From positions 2,867,001 to 2,931,000 of the forward strand of contig CAMPEX010000001.1 of NCBI GenBank assembly GCA_946807835.1: 64,000 nt of DNA, written 5' to 3'. Source of the stretch: Ailanthus altissimus (Eukaryota > Streptophyta > Magnoliopsida > Sapindales > Simaroubaceae). Under the pieces are notes generated by a model. It did no database searches, was not told where the DNA came from, and worked only from the letters and a program-made list of their open reading frames with translations. Of the stretch, positions 1 through 9,512 are shown piece after piece (position 1 is the stretch's first letter; every line of letters begins with the position of its first letter). Made by a program: the position numbers and the translations under genes.

Positions 1-491
1 TAGGAATATACCTAATTGGCATGTATAATCAATAAGACTTATTCTTAATAAATCTTAATTTATTACAATTACCGTAGGAATATAGGTATTTGGTAAATTA
101 CGATATATTTGCATGACCTTGGGAGAGGCTTTGTGACTACATTAATGTCTTGACCAATAATAAGAATTTAGGGGTATAAATATTAAAATGATTAATCTTT
201 AGAAAACATATTGAAGGATAGTAATTAACCATAGGCTTTCTTTCTCTATCTTGCTATCTTCTTATTTTATTTAAGTTGTGTTATTTTCTACACTTTTATA
301 CTTAAATTTATTGTAAAATTTAAATTTAATTTTTCTGAATAATTACAAGAAAGATATAATTTAAATATTTGGTAGAAAATAAAAATTATCCCTGTGGGTT
401 CGACATCCGACTTTAAAAGTCATTTTATTACTTGTTACAATAGTGTATACTTGCACTGAATTTTAAGATATAAAAATATCATATCTCATGT
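1..491 (+). mobile_element. Athila/Tat-like LTR, 3' part (family T)
   Basis: The stretch holds a TATA-like box (GGTATAAATA near 170) and, towards its right end, a CCCTGTGGGTTCGACATCC block followed by TTATTACTTG and TATACTTGCAC. That succession is typical of the R/U5 end of plant Athila/Tat gypsy LTRs. The right 200 bases recur at 6058-6254, where they end cleanly in ATCTCATCA. The left 250 bases recur in inverted orientation at 2200-2424 and 4863 onward. Orientation is taken from the TATA box and the terminal block. The left end lies outside the window. Family assignment is inference. Confidence 0.45.
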
Positions 492-1090
492 TTCTAAGCT
501 AGAGAAAGTAAGGAAAGAAAGTTAGACACTTAGTAGGTGAAGCTTTTTCTTTCAAATTCAAGATTGAATTAGTAGAGATTATGTTTGAATTTTATAATTG
601 TATTTATTGTGTTAGTTGTAATTGTAGACTTTTGGGTATGAGGGTAGCTGTAAGTTTGTTACATTTATTTTGTTAGTTGTATTTTTAGACCTTTGGGTGT
701 GAGGGTGGCTTTAAATATAAAATTTAAGTTTGAAAGTTGTTACTTGATATCTCATGTGGTCTCTATAAATACCACAGGGATTGAGAGTAAACATAAAATT
801 CATAAAATAATATTTGTGAGAGTTTTTTCTTAAGTTCTTTATAGAACTTTTATTCAAAACTTATTAAGATTTTAATCTTGTGGAGTTCTTCCAGACTTAT
901 CACTTACAACTACTTTTCTATTTTGAGTGTGGCATCTACAATCTTCTTATACATATGGTTCTTATCTCTTATAGATAATGGGTCAAGGTTCTTATTTTTT
1001 GTTTATACAAAAATCTGAACTAGAATGATCCTTGGGCAAAAGAACCTCATTGAGTGTCGAGTCTCACTTTTCTTTATGAGGTTCACATCA
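492..1090 (+). mobile_element. Family A LTR, 5'-truncated
   Basis: It shares its body with the longer LTR at 28469-29416: a U3 with repeated GACTTTTGGG and GAGGGTAGCTG blocks, a CTATAAATA box at 763-771, then a conserved R/U5 ending GAGGTTCACATCA at 1090. The 5' end is missing; family T sequence stops and this begins near 491. No internal region follows. Only 15 bases separate it from an oppositely oriented family A LTR end at 1106. Confidence 0.7.
763..771 (+). promoter_or_regulatory. TATA box of family A LTR
   Basis: CTATAAATA lies within GTGGTCTCTATAAATACC, a context conserved at the same LTR position in other family A and E copies (29125, 9922). Confidence 0.6.
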
Positions 1091-1105
1091 AGCACTGATG
1101 GTTCG

Positions 1106-1712
1106 TGATGTAAACCTCACAAAGAAAAGTGAGACCCGACTCTTAATGAGGTTCCTTTGCCAAGGATCATTCTAGTTCAGATTTTTGTATAAACAAAAGT
1201 AAAAAGAACCTTGACCTGTTATCTATCAAAGATAAGAACCAGAGGTATAAAAAGATAGTAAACGCCACACTCAAGATAGATGAAACGTTATGAGTGATAA
1301 ATCTGAAAGAAGGCCACAAGATAAAATTTTGATAAGTTCTAATAAAAGTTTTTTGAAGAACTTAAGAGAAAACTCTCAACATTAATTTCAAATCTTGTTT
1401 TTTGTTCTCCCTTATCTCTCATATATTTATAGAGACCTCTTAGAATGTCTTGCGTTTATTACTGCAACTAATGACAACTTAAAATTACTAACTACCAACT
1501 ACTATCAATAATTTAGGCATTTGGGATTCTAGCACTAATTACAACAATTAATGAAAACTTACAACTACTAATTACCAACTACTACCATAAACTAGGCACT
1601 TAGAATGCTAGCACTTATTACAATAATTAATAGTAACTTATAACTACTAACAATTACCAATATTGAGACTTCATATCACATAGGCTATTGTGCTGTTGTT
1701 CTCCATCACACA
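1106..1712 (-). mobile_element. Family A LTR, truncated
   Basis: Starting from the terminal TGATGTAAACC at 1106 (the LTR 3' end), it matches other minus-strand family A LTRs through the R/U5, the TATA region (near 1425) and a tandemly repeated U3. The match ends at CTCCATCACA near 1712, so the LTR 5' end is missing. It is a different subfamily from the neighbour at 492-1090, because their U3 regions do not match. Only about 250 bases at the LTR 3' ends form an inverted repeat. Confidence 0.7.
1477..1664 (-). repeat. About 79-bp tandem repeat in family A U3
   Basis: Two full units (80 and 79 bases) and a partial third can be aligned by eye. Each carries an ACTACTAAxTACCAACTACT block and a GGCAxTTxGxATxCTAGCACT block. 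The same unit recurs in other family A LTRs (4390-4530, 39920-40090) with varying copy number. It lies just upstream of the TATA region, so it may be an enhancer-like U3 repeat. Confidence 0.7.
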
Positions 1713-2199
1713 TAATTTGTCTCACTTTTCTTAAATGTATCATCTACCTTAACTTCTTATAAATTTTGTATTTATTTTTTTATAAATAGAAGGATCTTTG
1801 GCAAAGGAACCTTATTAAGTGTCGGGTTTTACTTTTTATTTTGAGGTTCACATCAAAAACTTTGAATTCCCCTTAGAGTTACCAAGCGTTATATAGCCAA
1901 ATTTACAAAGAGTAAAGGAAAAAATAAATTAAATCTTAGGTCATAATAGGAATTGATTACAAAAGTAGGAAGTAAATTACAAGCATTTTAGGAAACAAAT
2001 ATTTCTCTATCATTGTTTCTAAATTTAACCTAAGAATAGAAAAAGGAAATAAAGAAAACAAGAATCTAACAAAGCATGTGAACACTAATGAATGAACAAT
2101 AACACTAGATCTTTCTTCCTAAATTGATATGTGCCAGACTTCTTTCCTAAGATTTTATGCATCGTATTTTGTTCATGTAAATTACTCCTGATGGAAACA
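1713..2199. other. Unclassified repeat remnants
   Basis: No gene is recognisable. About 1783-1855 is a family A LTR tail on the plus strand, ending TTTTGAGGTTCACATCA. The rest (1856-2199) is AT-rich, has no long ORF and shows no clear match elsewhere in the window. Confidence 0.4.
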
Positions 2200-2424
2200 A
2201 AGTTTATATGCCGACATCAGCAATGACACAACGTAAAGAGATTTTGAAGATAGCAATATAGAGAAAACCTAGGGTTAATACTATCCCTCAAAATACTTCT
2301 ATGCGTTGTCCTCTAATATTTAATTCCTTTAGTTCTTGTTATTGATCAAGACACTAATGTATTTACAAGCCTCTCCCAATATTATGCAAGTATACCTTAA
2401 TTTACCGAATACCTATATTCCTAT
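2200..2424 (-). mobile_element. Family T LTR fragment, left part
   Basis: Inverted relative to 1-290: it shares the AAGATAGCAAxATAGAG, GCCTCTCCCAA and ACCTATATTCCTA blocks. It stops at CCTAT (2420-2424), exactly where the family A element enters, and resumes at 4863. The copy at 1-120 preserves the uninterrupted sequence and so acts as an empty-site reference. Confidence 0.55.
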
Positions 2425-2590
2425 TGATGCGAACTAGGTTGTCAAAAATATCACAAGGGTTCATTAAACATCCATGGGTGATGGAGTATAATAGCACAAC
2501 AGCCCATGTGATATGAAGTCTCAATATTGGTAGTTGTTAGTAGTTATAAGTTACTATTACTTATTGTAATAAGTGCTGGCATTCTATCTC

Positions 2591-3325
2591 CATCTAGCCG
2601 CATACGCGGGGGCATTACACCATGCCTGGGAGAACACTTCGCTGCCGTGGTTGGTTTGACAATGCGGGGACTAACGCCCCATGCTCGGGGGCTCCTGATG
2701 CTTCTCTTTTGCGCAACGCATCATAATGCGACCATCCTTTCGGCCTGCGTGACATGCAGGCATCTTCTCTGCCAGCATGGATAAGTCGCAGTGCAAGAGT
2801 TGCAGAAGGCTCTACTGAGCATGGAGTGATGCCTCCGCTGCCATGGCTGGTTTGACAACGTGGGGATTGACGCCCTATGCTCAGGCGCTCCCAATGCTTC
2901 TCTTGTGTGCAGTGCATTATAATGCGGCCATCCTTTCGGCTTGCATGAGTCAGTTGTAGTGCAAGGGCTGTGGAGGGTTCTCCTAGGCATGGGGCGTCAG
3001 TCCCTGTGTTGTCAAACCAGCCGCAGCAGTGGGGGCATCACGCTATGATCGGTAGAGCCTTCCGCAGCCTTTGCACTACGACTGACTCATGCTAGCAGAA
3101 AAAGATGGTTGCATGTTGATACGTTGCGCACAAGAGAAGCATCAGGAGCGCCCGAGCATGGGGCGTCAATCCCCACATTGTTAAACCAGCTGCAGCAGCG
3201 GAGGCATCACGCCATGCTCGTTGATGCGTAACTCTTGCACTACGACTTATTCATGCTGGCGGAAAAGATAACTGCATGTTGATGTGTTGCGCACAAAGTT
3301 CCACAACTCTTGCACTACGACTTTT
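2591..3325. repeat. GC-rich tandem and inverted repeat block
   Basis: Base composition is visibly unlike the AT-rich surroundings. Two plus-oriented units start at 2641 and 2837 (period 196) and share TGGTTTGACAA, GACGCCCxATGCTC, GATGCTTCTCTT and GCGxCCATCCTTTCGGC. From about 2990 the same unit continues in the opposite orientation (GGCGTCA at 2993 and 3162, period 169). The block starts with a short inverted piece (2603-2635). The switch falls on a GCATGG motif found in both orientations. Short ORFs exist in all frames but none resembles a protein I know. I do not recognise the source. Confidence 0.8.
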
Positions 3326-3332
3326 TATTTTT

Positions 3333-3349
3333 CTAACTTTGTTTTGCAG
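3333..3349 (+). promoter_or_regulatory. Putative 3' splice site before A1 gag
   Basis: CTAACTTTGTTTTGCAG combines a plant-type branch point (CTAAC), a T-rich tract and a GCAG acceptor six bases before the gag ATG at 3355. The same string precedes gag in D (16576-16592) and A3 (40428-40444). The matching donor would lie in the leader part lost to the GC-rich block. Confidence 0.45.
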
Positions 3350-3354
3350 CAAAC

Positions 3355-4260
3355 ATGTTAAACAATAAGAACAAAAATACTTCCAAAGTTGCATTGAAAA
3401 AGGTTGATTCAAAGTTTCTCATGAAAACTTTAATGGGTGAGATGAGAAAAATGTTGAAAGTAGAGTTGGAGTAAGTTCATAAATGGATAGATAAACTTGA
3501 ATCTAGTACACAAAGGGTGCAGACACCTAGAGTTTCTAAATTGTGAATTCAAGTTAGGCGTGCTACCATGAATGATGATGGCATTGATGAAGATGCTTGG
3601 GATAGATTGTTGAATATGGCAAAGGAGGTAGACAAACAACTAAGTAGGAAGAGTTCCACAGGATGTGGCCAAAACTCTAGTTTCGCATCATCTTTGAAAC
3701 TAGATTAGAGTAAAAAAGATGAACAAACTGATTCCAATTTTAAAGCATAACCAACTAAGGGCCAAAACGTGCATTGATTCTAAGAGATAACCATGTCATT
3801 GAAATTGAAAGCAAGTCAAATGACAAATTTATGCCACCGTTGAAAGATGCAAGTAATGGAATGGAGTACGCAGTATATGGTAAGTTGATGGTTACTATGC
3901 GTACATTAAGTTTGCAAATCGAAAAAGATGAAAAGGATTTTATTGATGTGTTTTCCAAAGAGATACCTAATACTTTACCACTAATAAGGGGAATTAAGCA
4001 TCAAATCAACTTTATACCTGGAGCATTAATTCCAAATATTACAGCCTATAGAAGTAATCCCAATGAGACAAAGGAACTTCAAAGATAGATTTATGAGCTC
4101 ATAAAGAAGAGGTACGTGTGTAAGTGCATAAATCGTCCTACCATTCCAATATTGCCCATGCCTAAGAATGATAGATTATGGAATATGTGTGTTGATTGCT
4201 GCGCTATCAAAAATACAACTTCAAAGTTCAAGAAAGTTGTATTTGAGCCCAATAAAGATT
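3355..4260 (+). pseudogene. Collapsed gag-pol remnant of A1
   Basis: The gag start (MLNNKNKN...VDSKFLMK) and about 120 codons are recognisable by comparison with the gag starts at 16570 and 40422 on the other strand. The linker that normally follows the zinc knuckle (MPPLKDASN, near 3830) is then joined straight to the N-terminal end of reverse transcriptase (IPNTLPLIRGIKHQI, near 3960), so protease is missing. After CVDCCAIKN the reading jumps to the integrase tail DLRTNLF (near 4260). At least two large deletions and several stops separate these islands. No functional product is expected, though the RNA could have been packaged in trans. Confidence 0.75.
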
Positions 4261-4291
4261 TGAGGACAAATCTTTTTTAAGAGAGGGGGAA

Positions 4292-4862
4292 TGATGCGAA
4301 CTAGGTTGTCAAAAATATCACAAGGGCCCATTGAACATCCATGGGTGATGGGGAACAACAGCTCAATAGCCCATATGATATGAAGTCTCAATATTGGTTG
4401 TTGTTAGTAGTTATAAGTTACTATTAATTGTTGTAATAAGTGCTGGCATTCCAAGTGTCTAGTTTACTGGTAGTAGTTGGTAGTTGTAAATTTTTATTAA
4501 TTGTTGTAATAAGTGCTGGAATGTCCTAAGAGGTCTCTATAAATATATGAGAGATGAGGGAGAACAAAAATAGAATTGATGATATTAATGTTGAGAGTTT
4601 TCTCTTAAGTTCTTTAAAGACCTATTATTAGAACTTATCAAGATTTTATCTTGTGGTGTTCTTTCAGACTTATCACTCACAACTTCTCATCTATCTTGAG
4701 TGTGGCGTCTACTATCTTATTATACCTCTGGTTCTTATCTTTGATAGATAATGGGTCAAGGTTTTTTTTTTCTTTTTTTTAAAATCTGAATTAGAACGAT
4801 CCTTGGGTAAAGGAACCTCATTGAGCGTCGGGTCTCACTTTTTCCTTGTGAGGTTCACATCA
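4292..4862 (+). mobile_element. A1 3' LTR
   Basis: Begins TGATGCGAAC directly after the purine tract AGAGAGGGGGA and ends TTCACATCA. It includes two U3 tandem units, CTATAAATATATG at 4537-4549 and the conserved CATTGAGCGTCGGGTCTCAC end block. It is about 571 bases, and its first 165 bases match the 5' LTR remnant. Confidence 0.85.
4537..4549 (+). promoter_or_regulatory. TATA box of A1 3' LTR
   Basis: CTATAAATATATG follows the tandem U3 repeats by about 20 bases. Position and context match other family A LTRs. Confidence 0.55.
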
Positions 4863-5194
4863 CTTATTTTACTTGTAATTAATTAAGATTCATTAAGATT
4901 AAGTCTTATTGATCATACATGCCAATTAGATATATTTTTATCCTAATTTTAAACTTGTATATGCAATATTGAATGTTACTTTATAATTATGCATCAAATT
5001 ACCTAGGTCTAAATATAATGATTCCTCTTCTGAGTTTATCAAAATATTACCTATTCATTCACCATATATTGGCTAGATATATTGAAGTATTAAGAACAAA
5101 TAAATTGAATAATAAAGAACTAAGTTTATTAAATAGTAAAAAAATATAACAATTAAGCGCAAATATTAAGTTCAAGTATTAACTTAGAAAGAAA
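4863..5194 (-). mobile_element. Family T LTR fragment, right part
   Basis: Continues the inverted family T sequence after the A1 insertion; the ATTAAGATTCATTAAGATTAAG and GATCATACATGCCAATTAG blocks match 1-60 in reverse complement. Beyond about 4965 it runs past the homologous sequence visible in the window. AT-rich, without a recognisable gene. Confidence 0.45.
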
Positions 5195-5294
5195 ATTTAG
5201 TTCTTAAGGTATGTCGTATTTAACAGACAATTAATTGCATAACTAATGAAACCAAGGATAAGTAAAACCTGATTTAGAGCCAAGCTCTACCAAC
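5195..5294 (-). mobile_element. Family B leader stub and degenerate PBS
   Basis: CAGACAATTAATTGCATAAC and GGATAAGTAAAACCTGATTTAGAGCC parallel 34840-34900 in the complete B element. Just before the LTR, GTTGGTAGAGC (minus strand, 5284-5294) is a shortened initiator-methionine-tRNA primer site, which reads TGGTATCAGAGC in the complete element. The rest of the B internal region is absent. Confidence 0.65.
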
Positions 5295-6057
5295 TGATGC
5301 GAACCACACCTAAAAAGGTAAAACCCAACACTAATACGTTGTTAACAAACCCAGAAATGCTAAATCAGATTCAAGAAAGAGAACCAAGACCCATTGTCTA
5401 ATAAAGAGTCAAGAACCAAGGTTATATGATGAGTGATAATTCAGATTTATGCACCATAAGATGAATTGGATAAAAAGAATCACAAGTTCTCAAAAGAATA
5501 AAGCTGGATATTTTTTATTCTCTCTCAAATTCCAAATTCCAAATTCCAAAAGAACAAAGCTGGACACCAATACATTGTCTACTGTTTCTAAGGCCTTAAC
5601 AAGGTATTTCGAAACCCTAAAAATCAGAAGGAAATCTACTTATTCCATGCCAAATAAGGATTAAACTTAATAAGGAAGGTTCAGCCATAATCCTTATTTA
5701 TGCAGTTTTGACAAATTCAAAGGGAATAAAATTATTCAACTTAAATAAGGTTTTTTTTATAGCCTTAATTAGCATAGGCACGCCCAACATATCTTAAATA
5801 ATATAATTAGGCTTTATTATTATTATTAGTCCACTAATTTTGAGTACAAATATATTCTTTAATCCTGGGGTTGAATTAAATTAACCAGGCCTTGTTCTTC
5901 TTGTCCAAATATAACCGCTTGTGTTTTCACCCAACTAGCTTTAATATGCCCCTGCAAAGCTTGATGTATCCTCTTAGCTTTAGCCCTCGTGATTTGACCA
6001 TCCCTAATGTACAACAGATCATGGTTGCTTCTATTATTGCTGTCTTGATTTTCATCA
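5295..6057 (-). mobile_element. Family B LTR (5' LTR stub)
   Basis: Runs from TGATGCGAACCACACC (LTR 3' end) to CTTGATTTTCATCA (LTR 5' end), 763 bases, colinear with 31407-32143 and 34914-35615. Near its 5' end the minus strand carries the GxITRAKAKR integrase-tail codons seen in all family B copies, here with stops. The leader stub on one side and family T on the other show that only the 5' end of a B element survives. Confidence 0.85.
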
Positions 6058-6254
6058 ATTGCTTTTATATTTTTTAAATTCATTCTTAAATTTTTATTTT
6101 TCTGAATAATTACTAGAAAGACATAATTTTAGTACTTGGTAAAAAGAAAATATTATCCCTGTAGGTTTGACATCCGACTCTTTTTATCTTTTTATTACTT
6201 GCATAGGATAGTATATACTTGCACCCAATCATAAGATATAGAAATATCTCATCA
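6058..6254 (+). mobile_element. Family T LTR 3' terminus
   Basis: Repeats the last 200 bases of 1-491, including TCTGAATAATTACxAGAAAG, the CCCTGTAGGTTTGACATCC block and TATACTTGCAC, and ends AATATCTCATCA. It abuts the polypurine tract of element H, where H's own family A 3' LTR would be expected. Confidence 0.5.
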
Positions 6255-7008
6255 ATCATTTATCCCCTCTTAAAAAGAATTTTTCCTCAGATCTTTAACT
6301 AAATCAAAAGGAGATAAATCAAGAACATTAAAGCTTGCATTTACATTATACTCACATGGAAGGTCTAACTTGTAGGCATTATCATTGATCATTTCAACCA
6401 CTTGAAATGGACCATCTCCTCTTGGAAGTTGTCAAGAACGCCTTTGAATAGAAAACCGTTGCTTCTTCATATGCAACCAAACCCAATCACTCGGCTCAAA
6501 TAAAACTTTCTTGTGTCCCTTATTAGCTTGGTTGACATGTTGCTTAGTTCTCTACTTTTAATATTTTGCTGTGCCTTTTCATAGATGTGCCTAACAAAGT
6601 CAGCTTTCTTCTTTTCATCTAAATTAACACGCTCATCCATAGGAAAAGGAGTTTAATCCAAAGTAGTCAATAGATTAAAACTATACACAACTTCAATAGG
6701 TGAAAAATTAATTGCTGAATGCACACTCCTATTAGATGCAAACTCTACGTGCAACAAATATTCTTCCTATGTTTTTAAGTTCTTGTGTATAACATGCAAC
6801 GATGTAGATAATGTGCTATTAACTACTTCAATTTGCCCGTCAAATTCTGGATGACAAGCAGTAGAAAATAAAAGTTTAGTTCCCAACTTGCCCCACAAAG
6901 TATTCCAATATTAGCTTAAGAACTTTGCATCCCTATCCGAAACAATACTTTTAGGCATGCCATACAATCTTACAATCTCTTTGAAAAACAAGTCAGCAAT
7001 ATATGATG
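6255..7008 (-). pseudogene. Element H: integrase C-terminal half
   Basis: Gypsy integrase from the catalytic core to the C-terminus. ADLFFK and IVSDRD (second catalytic Asp) lie near 6990 and 6930, the WHMKKQR-type region near 6470, DLSPFDL near 6300, and a purine tract AAGAGGGGA at about 6272. Several stops and small indels are present. The reading breaks at 7008, where E2 enters. The missing upstream half resumes at 24104 in the same orientation, ending in the VDRFSK motif, which in relatives lies only about 13 codons upstream of the first residues here. I therefore read both as one element. Confidence 0.7.
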
Positions 7009-7131
7009 TGACACATGAGTATCTAATTGCATGGAGTTAAAAATAGAACCAAATGAACTAAAGTTCGTTACCTTCATAAACTAAAGGCTCAAGGTAAGAT
7101 AATCAATTTCAAGGGCAACTTTGGAATTAAT
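7009..7131 (+). mobile_element. E2 5' LTR, first part
   Basis: TGACACATGAGTATCTAATTGCATGGAG and the ACTAAAGGCTCAAGGTAAG block match the LTR start at 23993 and, inverted, at 48644. It is interrupted after TTAAT (7127-7131) by a long solo LTR and resumes at 9513. Confidence 0.85.
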
Positions 7132-9507
7132 TGTTAAAATTTGTGTTTACGTGCCATCCCATTATGTATAAATATTTAATGATAATATTTATACAATTAT
7201 CATTTCTAATAAAATCGTTAATATTATTTATAATAAATGGTAAGATACTTGTAATATTTCAGACATTGTATGATCTGAAGGAGTTCATATATGGTCTAAA
7301 GGAGTTTATATCAGTGCTAAGAATTAGCACATTAATAGAGTTAGTGAAATCTAAATATTTAGAACATTGTCTGAAATGAGACAATGACTTGAGAATATAT
7401 TTATAATGACATAACTGCAAAAAGTTGTAGATGGTGCTAAGAAATGTTATTATGCAAATTTGTTCTCAAACATGATGTTCCTGGTCTAATTTCATCAATG
7501 CGGGTCTATCGGTGGAACCCATTAATACAGATTGGTGTATGTCTATATCTTGATGGTCCAGATGGTTAGTCTTAGCAAAATATGAGCTTAGTGGAAGCTC
7601 ATATAGGTATTCAGCGAAGACTGGATATTAAACAGACTCACAAAGACCTCTAATAGATATCTCATAAAACTGTTAATGGAAGGTCTTCTGAGTTGAGTAG
7701 TATTTGTGATCCTTTGACCTGAGCGCCACAGTAGGCTTGTGAGTGATCCACCATACTTTGGTTTCACACATGTCAAAGACCTTTCATAGTCTGACCGCTG
7801 TGTGTCGCTAGGTATGGTCCAATGCTTATGGAGTCCTGTGTGCGTAGATATGAGATCCATCAACTCATATGAGTGGGTTATATATCCTAATGCTTCGAGA
7901 TTGTATTTAAGAAAGTCTTGTAGCCACAAGTATAAACCTAATAAAATATAATTTGAAGGGATAAACAATATCACAAAAAATGTATGTTGATATTATTTAA
8001 AGAAATATAAATCTGGAGATAAGTTGATGGTTGAGCAAATAGAGATTTGACGGTGATGATCTATATATCTGCTCTTCTAGGATATAAATGATGGAAGGAT
8101 TATACAAATATGCAATAACCTCAACTTGCATGGTCTAACGTACTGATTTGTAATATCTGTAACGTGTGTGGGGGGCATTGTTCACGGACGTATGAAGGAG
8201 CTCCATATGACAAATTAGGTGTCTACCTAGAGAGTCTCACAATATGAAGTGTACTCGTTGAGCACTGGGGTAGCGGACTGGATTGAATAATTCGATCTAA
8301 TAAATTTCAGCAAAATAGAATAATTGTTTCTGGATCCCTTGGAATGTGCATTTGTCAAAACTTAATTGTTAAGTACATCATTGAATTAATTAACAAGAGT
8401 TGTTAATTAATATGATGTTGAGAAGTGGCACAATTTGGTCAATGATTTAATTTTACCCTAGTTTTACCATTTAATTTTGGTAGTAAAAACTAGTAAGATA
8501 AAAAGTAATTATTCAAAATTATTTTAAATAATTAAATTAGATATTATTATTATAATATTAGATAATATGATAATATATTAATCATGGCCATTGTTTTTTA
8601 ATATAATGAGGGGTCTAGATGTTGGCCATTAATTTACCTAATATGATTAAAATAATTATATTTGTTAGGTAATGATTTGTTTAAAATGGGCATTATTCTA
8701 GTGCTTAATAAATTAATCTTAAGTGGGAGACCAACAATTAAATTAATGGAGCACTTGTTTTTGTTTTATCAAAAAGTGTTGAATAAAAAAAATAAATTTT
8801 GGCTAACAAATGAATATATTATTGTAACAAAGTAATACAAAATATTTGAATGAATTTTTCAGTTTGGAAGTGCAAGAATCAGTTAAGGCATGGAGAGGTA
8901 AGAGAAAAATTAGTTTTTGTTCTTTCAAGTGTTGAAAAACATGAAAAAAATCTCTCTTATTCTTCTTCTCTCAATGATGGCTAAAATAGAATGAAAAGAC
9001 AATGGAGAAAAGATAATTATTTTAGATAAAAGTTGTTCAAAATAATTATCCTATGGAAATTATTTCTAAGAATTAATACAAGAGTTGTATGTAAAATATT
9101 TATCATCTCCATTTAAGAAACAAAGTTGTATTCAAAGAGTTTGAATACATGTTGCTGAAAATTCTAAGAACTAAGCTACCATTCTAGCTCCATAATCCCA
9201 CCAAACCGTTATGGACTAGAATTATTCAACAATTCACTTCAAGGTGTGAGCTCTTCAATTGGATTGTTGGAGAACTTGAAAATTTTGTAAAGCTACATTC
9301 ATTAGGTAAGTATTCTTTACATTTTAATTTTATGTACACAATTGTTCATCATATATAAGTTGTTGTATAATAGTTATACTTGAGCATATATGTGATATAT
9401 GTGGTTAAATTTGTTATATTAGGTGTATTTATTAACATGATTCCGCTGCGTGTAATAATTTTTAAAATTTCGTATACACTGATATGTCACACACTCGATT
9501 CTCAACA
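7132..9507 (+). mobile_element. Solo family G (copia-type) LTR
   Basis: A 2,376-base LTR from TGTTAAAATTTGTG to CGATTCTCAACA, flanked by a perfect TTAAT duplication (7127-7131 and 9508-9512). Removing it restores family E LTR colinearity (GGAATTAATATGGTACTG, compare the E LTR near 48510-48520). TTCCGCTGCG near the 3' end and the GATTTGTGCTTACGTGCCATCC-type start recur in four other copies here. It contains no coding sequence; antisense ORFs inside it show no protein similarity. It is a solo LTR left by LTR-LTR recombination. Confidence 0.9.
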
Positions 9508-9512
9508 TTAAT

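Larger units (their letters stand above)
2425..4862 (+). mobile_element. Collapsed non-autonomous family A retrotransposon (A1)
   Basis: Starts TGATGCGAACTAGG, ends GAGGTTCACATCA, and is flanked by CCTAT/CTTAT (4 of 5 bases match, a decayed target duplication). The 5' LTR keeps only 2425-2590. A GC-rich block then replaces the rest of the LTR, the primer-binding site and much of the leader. A collapsed gag-pol remnant, a polypurine tract (4281-4291) and a complete 3' LTR follow. The inverted family T copy at 1-120 shows the site without the insertion. Confidence 0.85.

Noticed and set aside
492..1712. One large inverted duplication
   Set aside because: Only the last about 250 LTR bases match in reverse complement; the U3 parts belong to different subfamilies, so these are two separate LTRs.
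2527..2990. Open reading frames on both strands in the GC-rich block
   Set aside because: They arise from repeated GC-rich units, overlap each other on both strands and resemble no protein family I know.
7588..7974. 128-codon minus-strand ORF
   Set aside because: It lies wholly inside a noncoding family G LTR, is not kept open in the other LTR copies and shows no domain.
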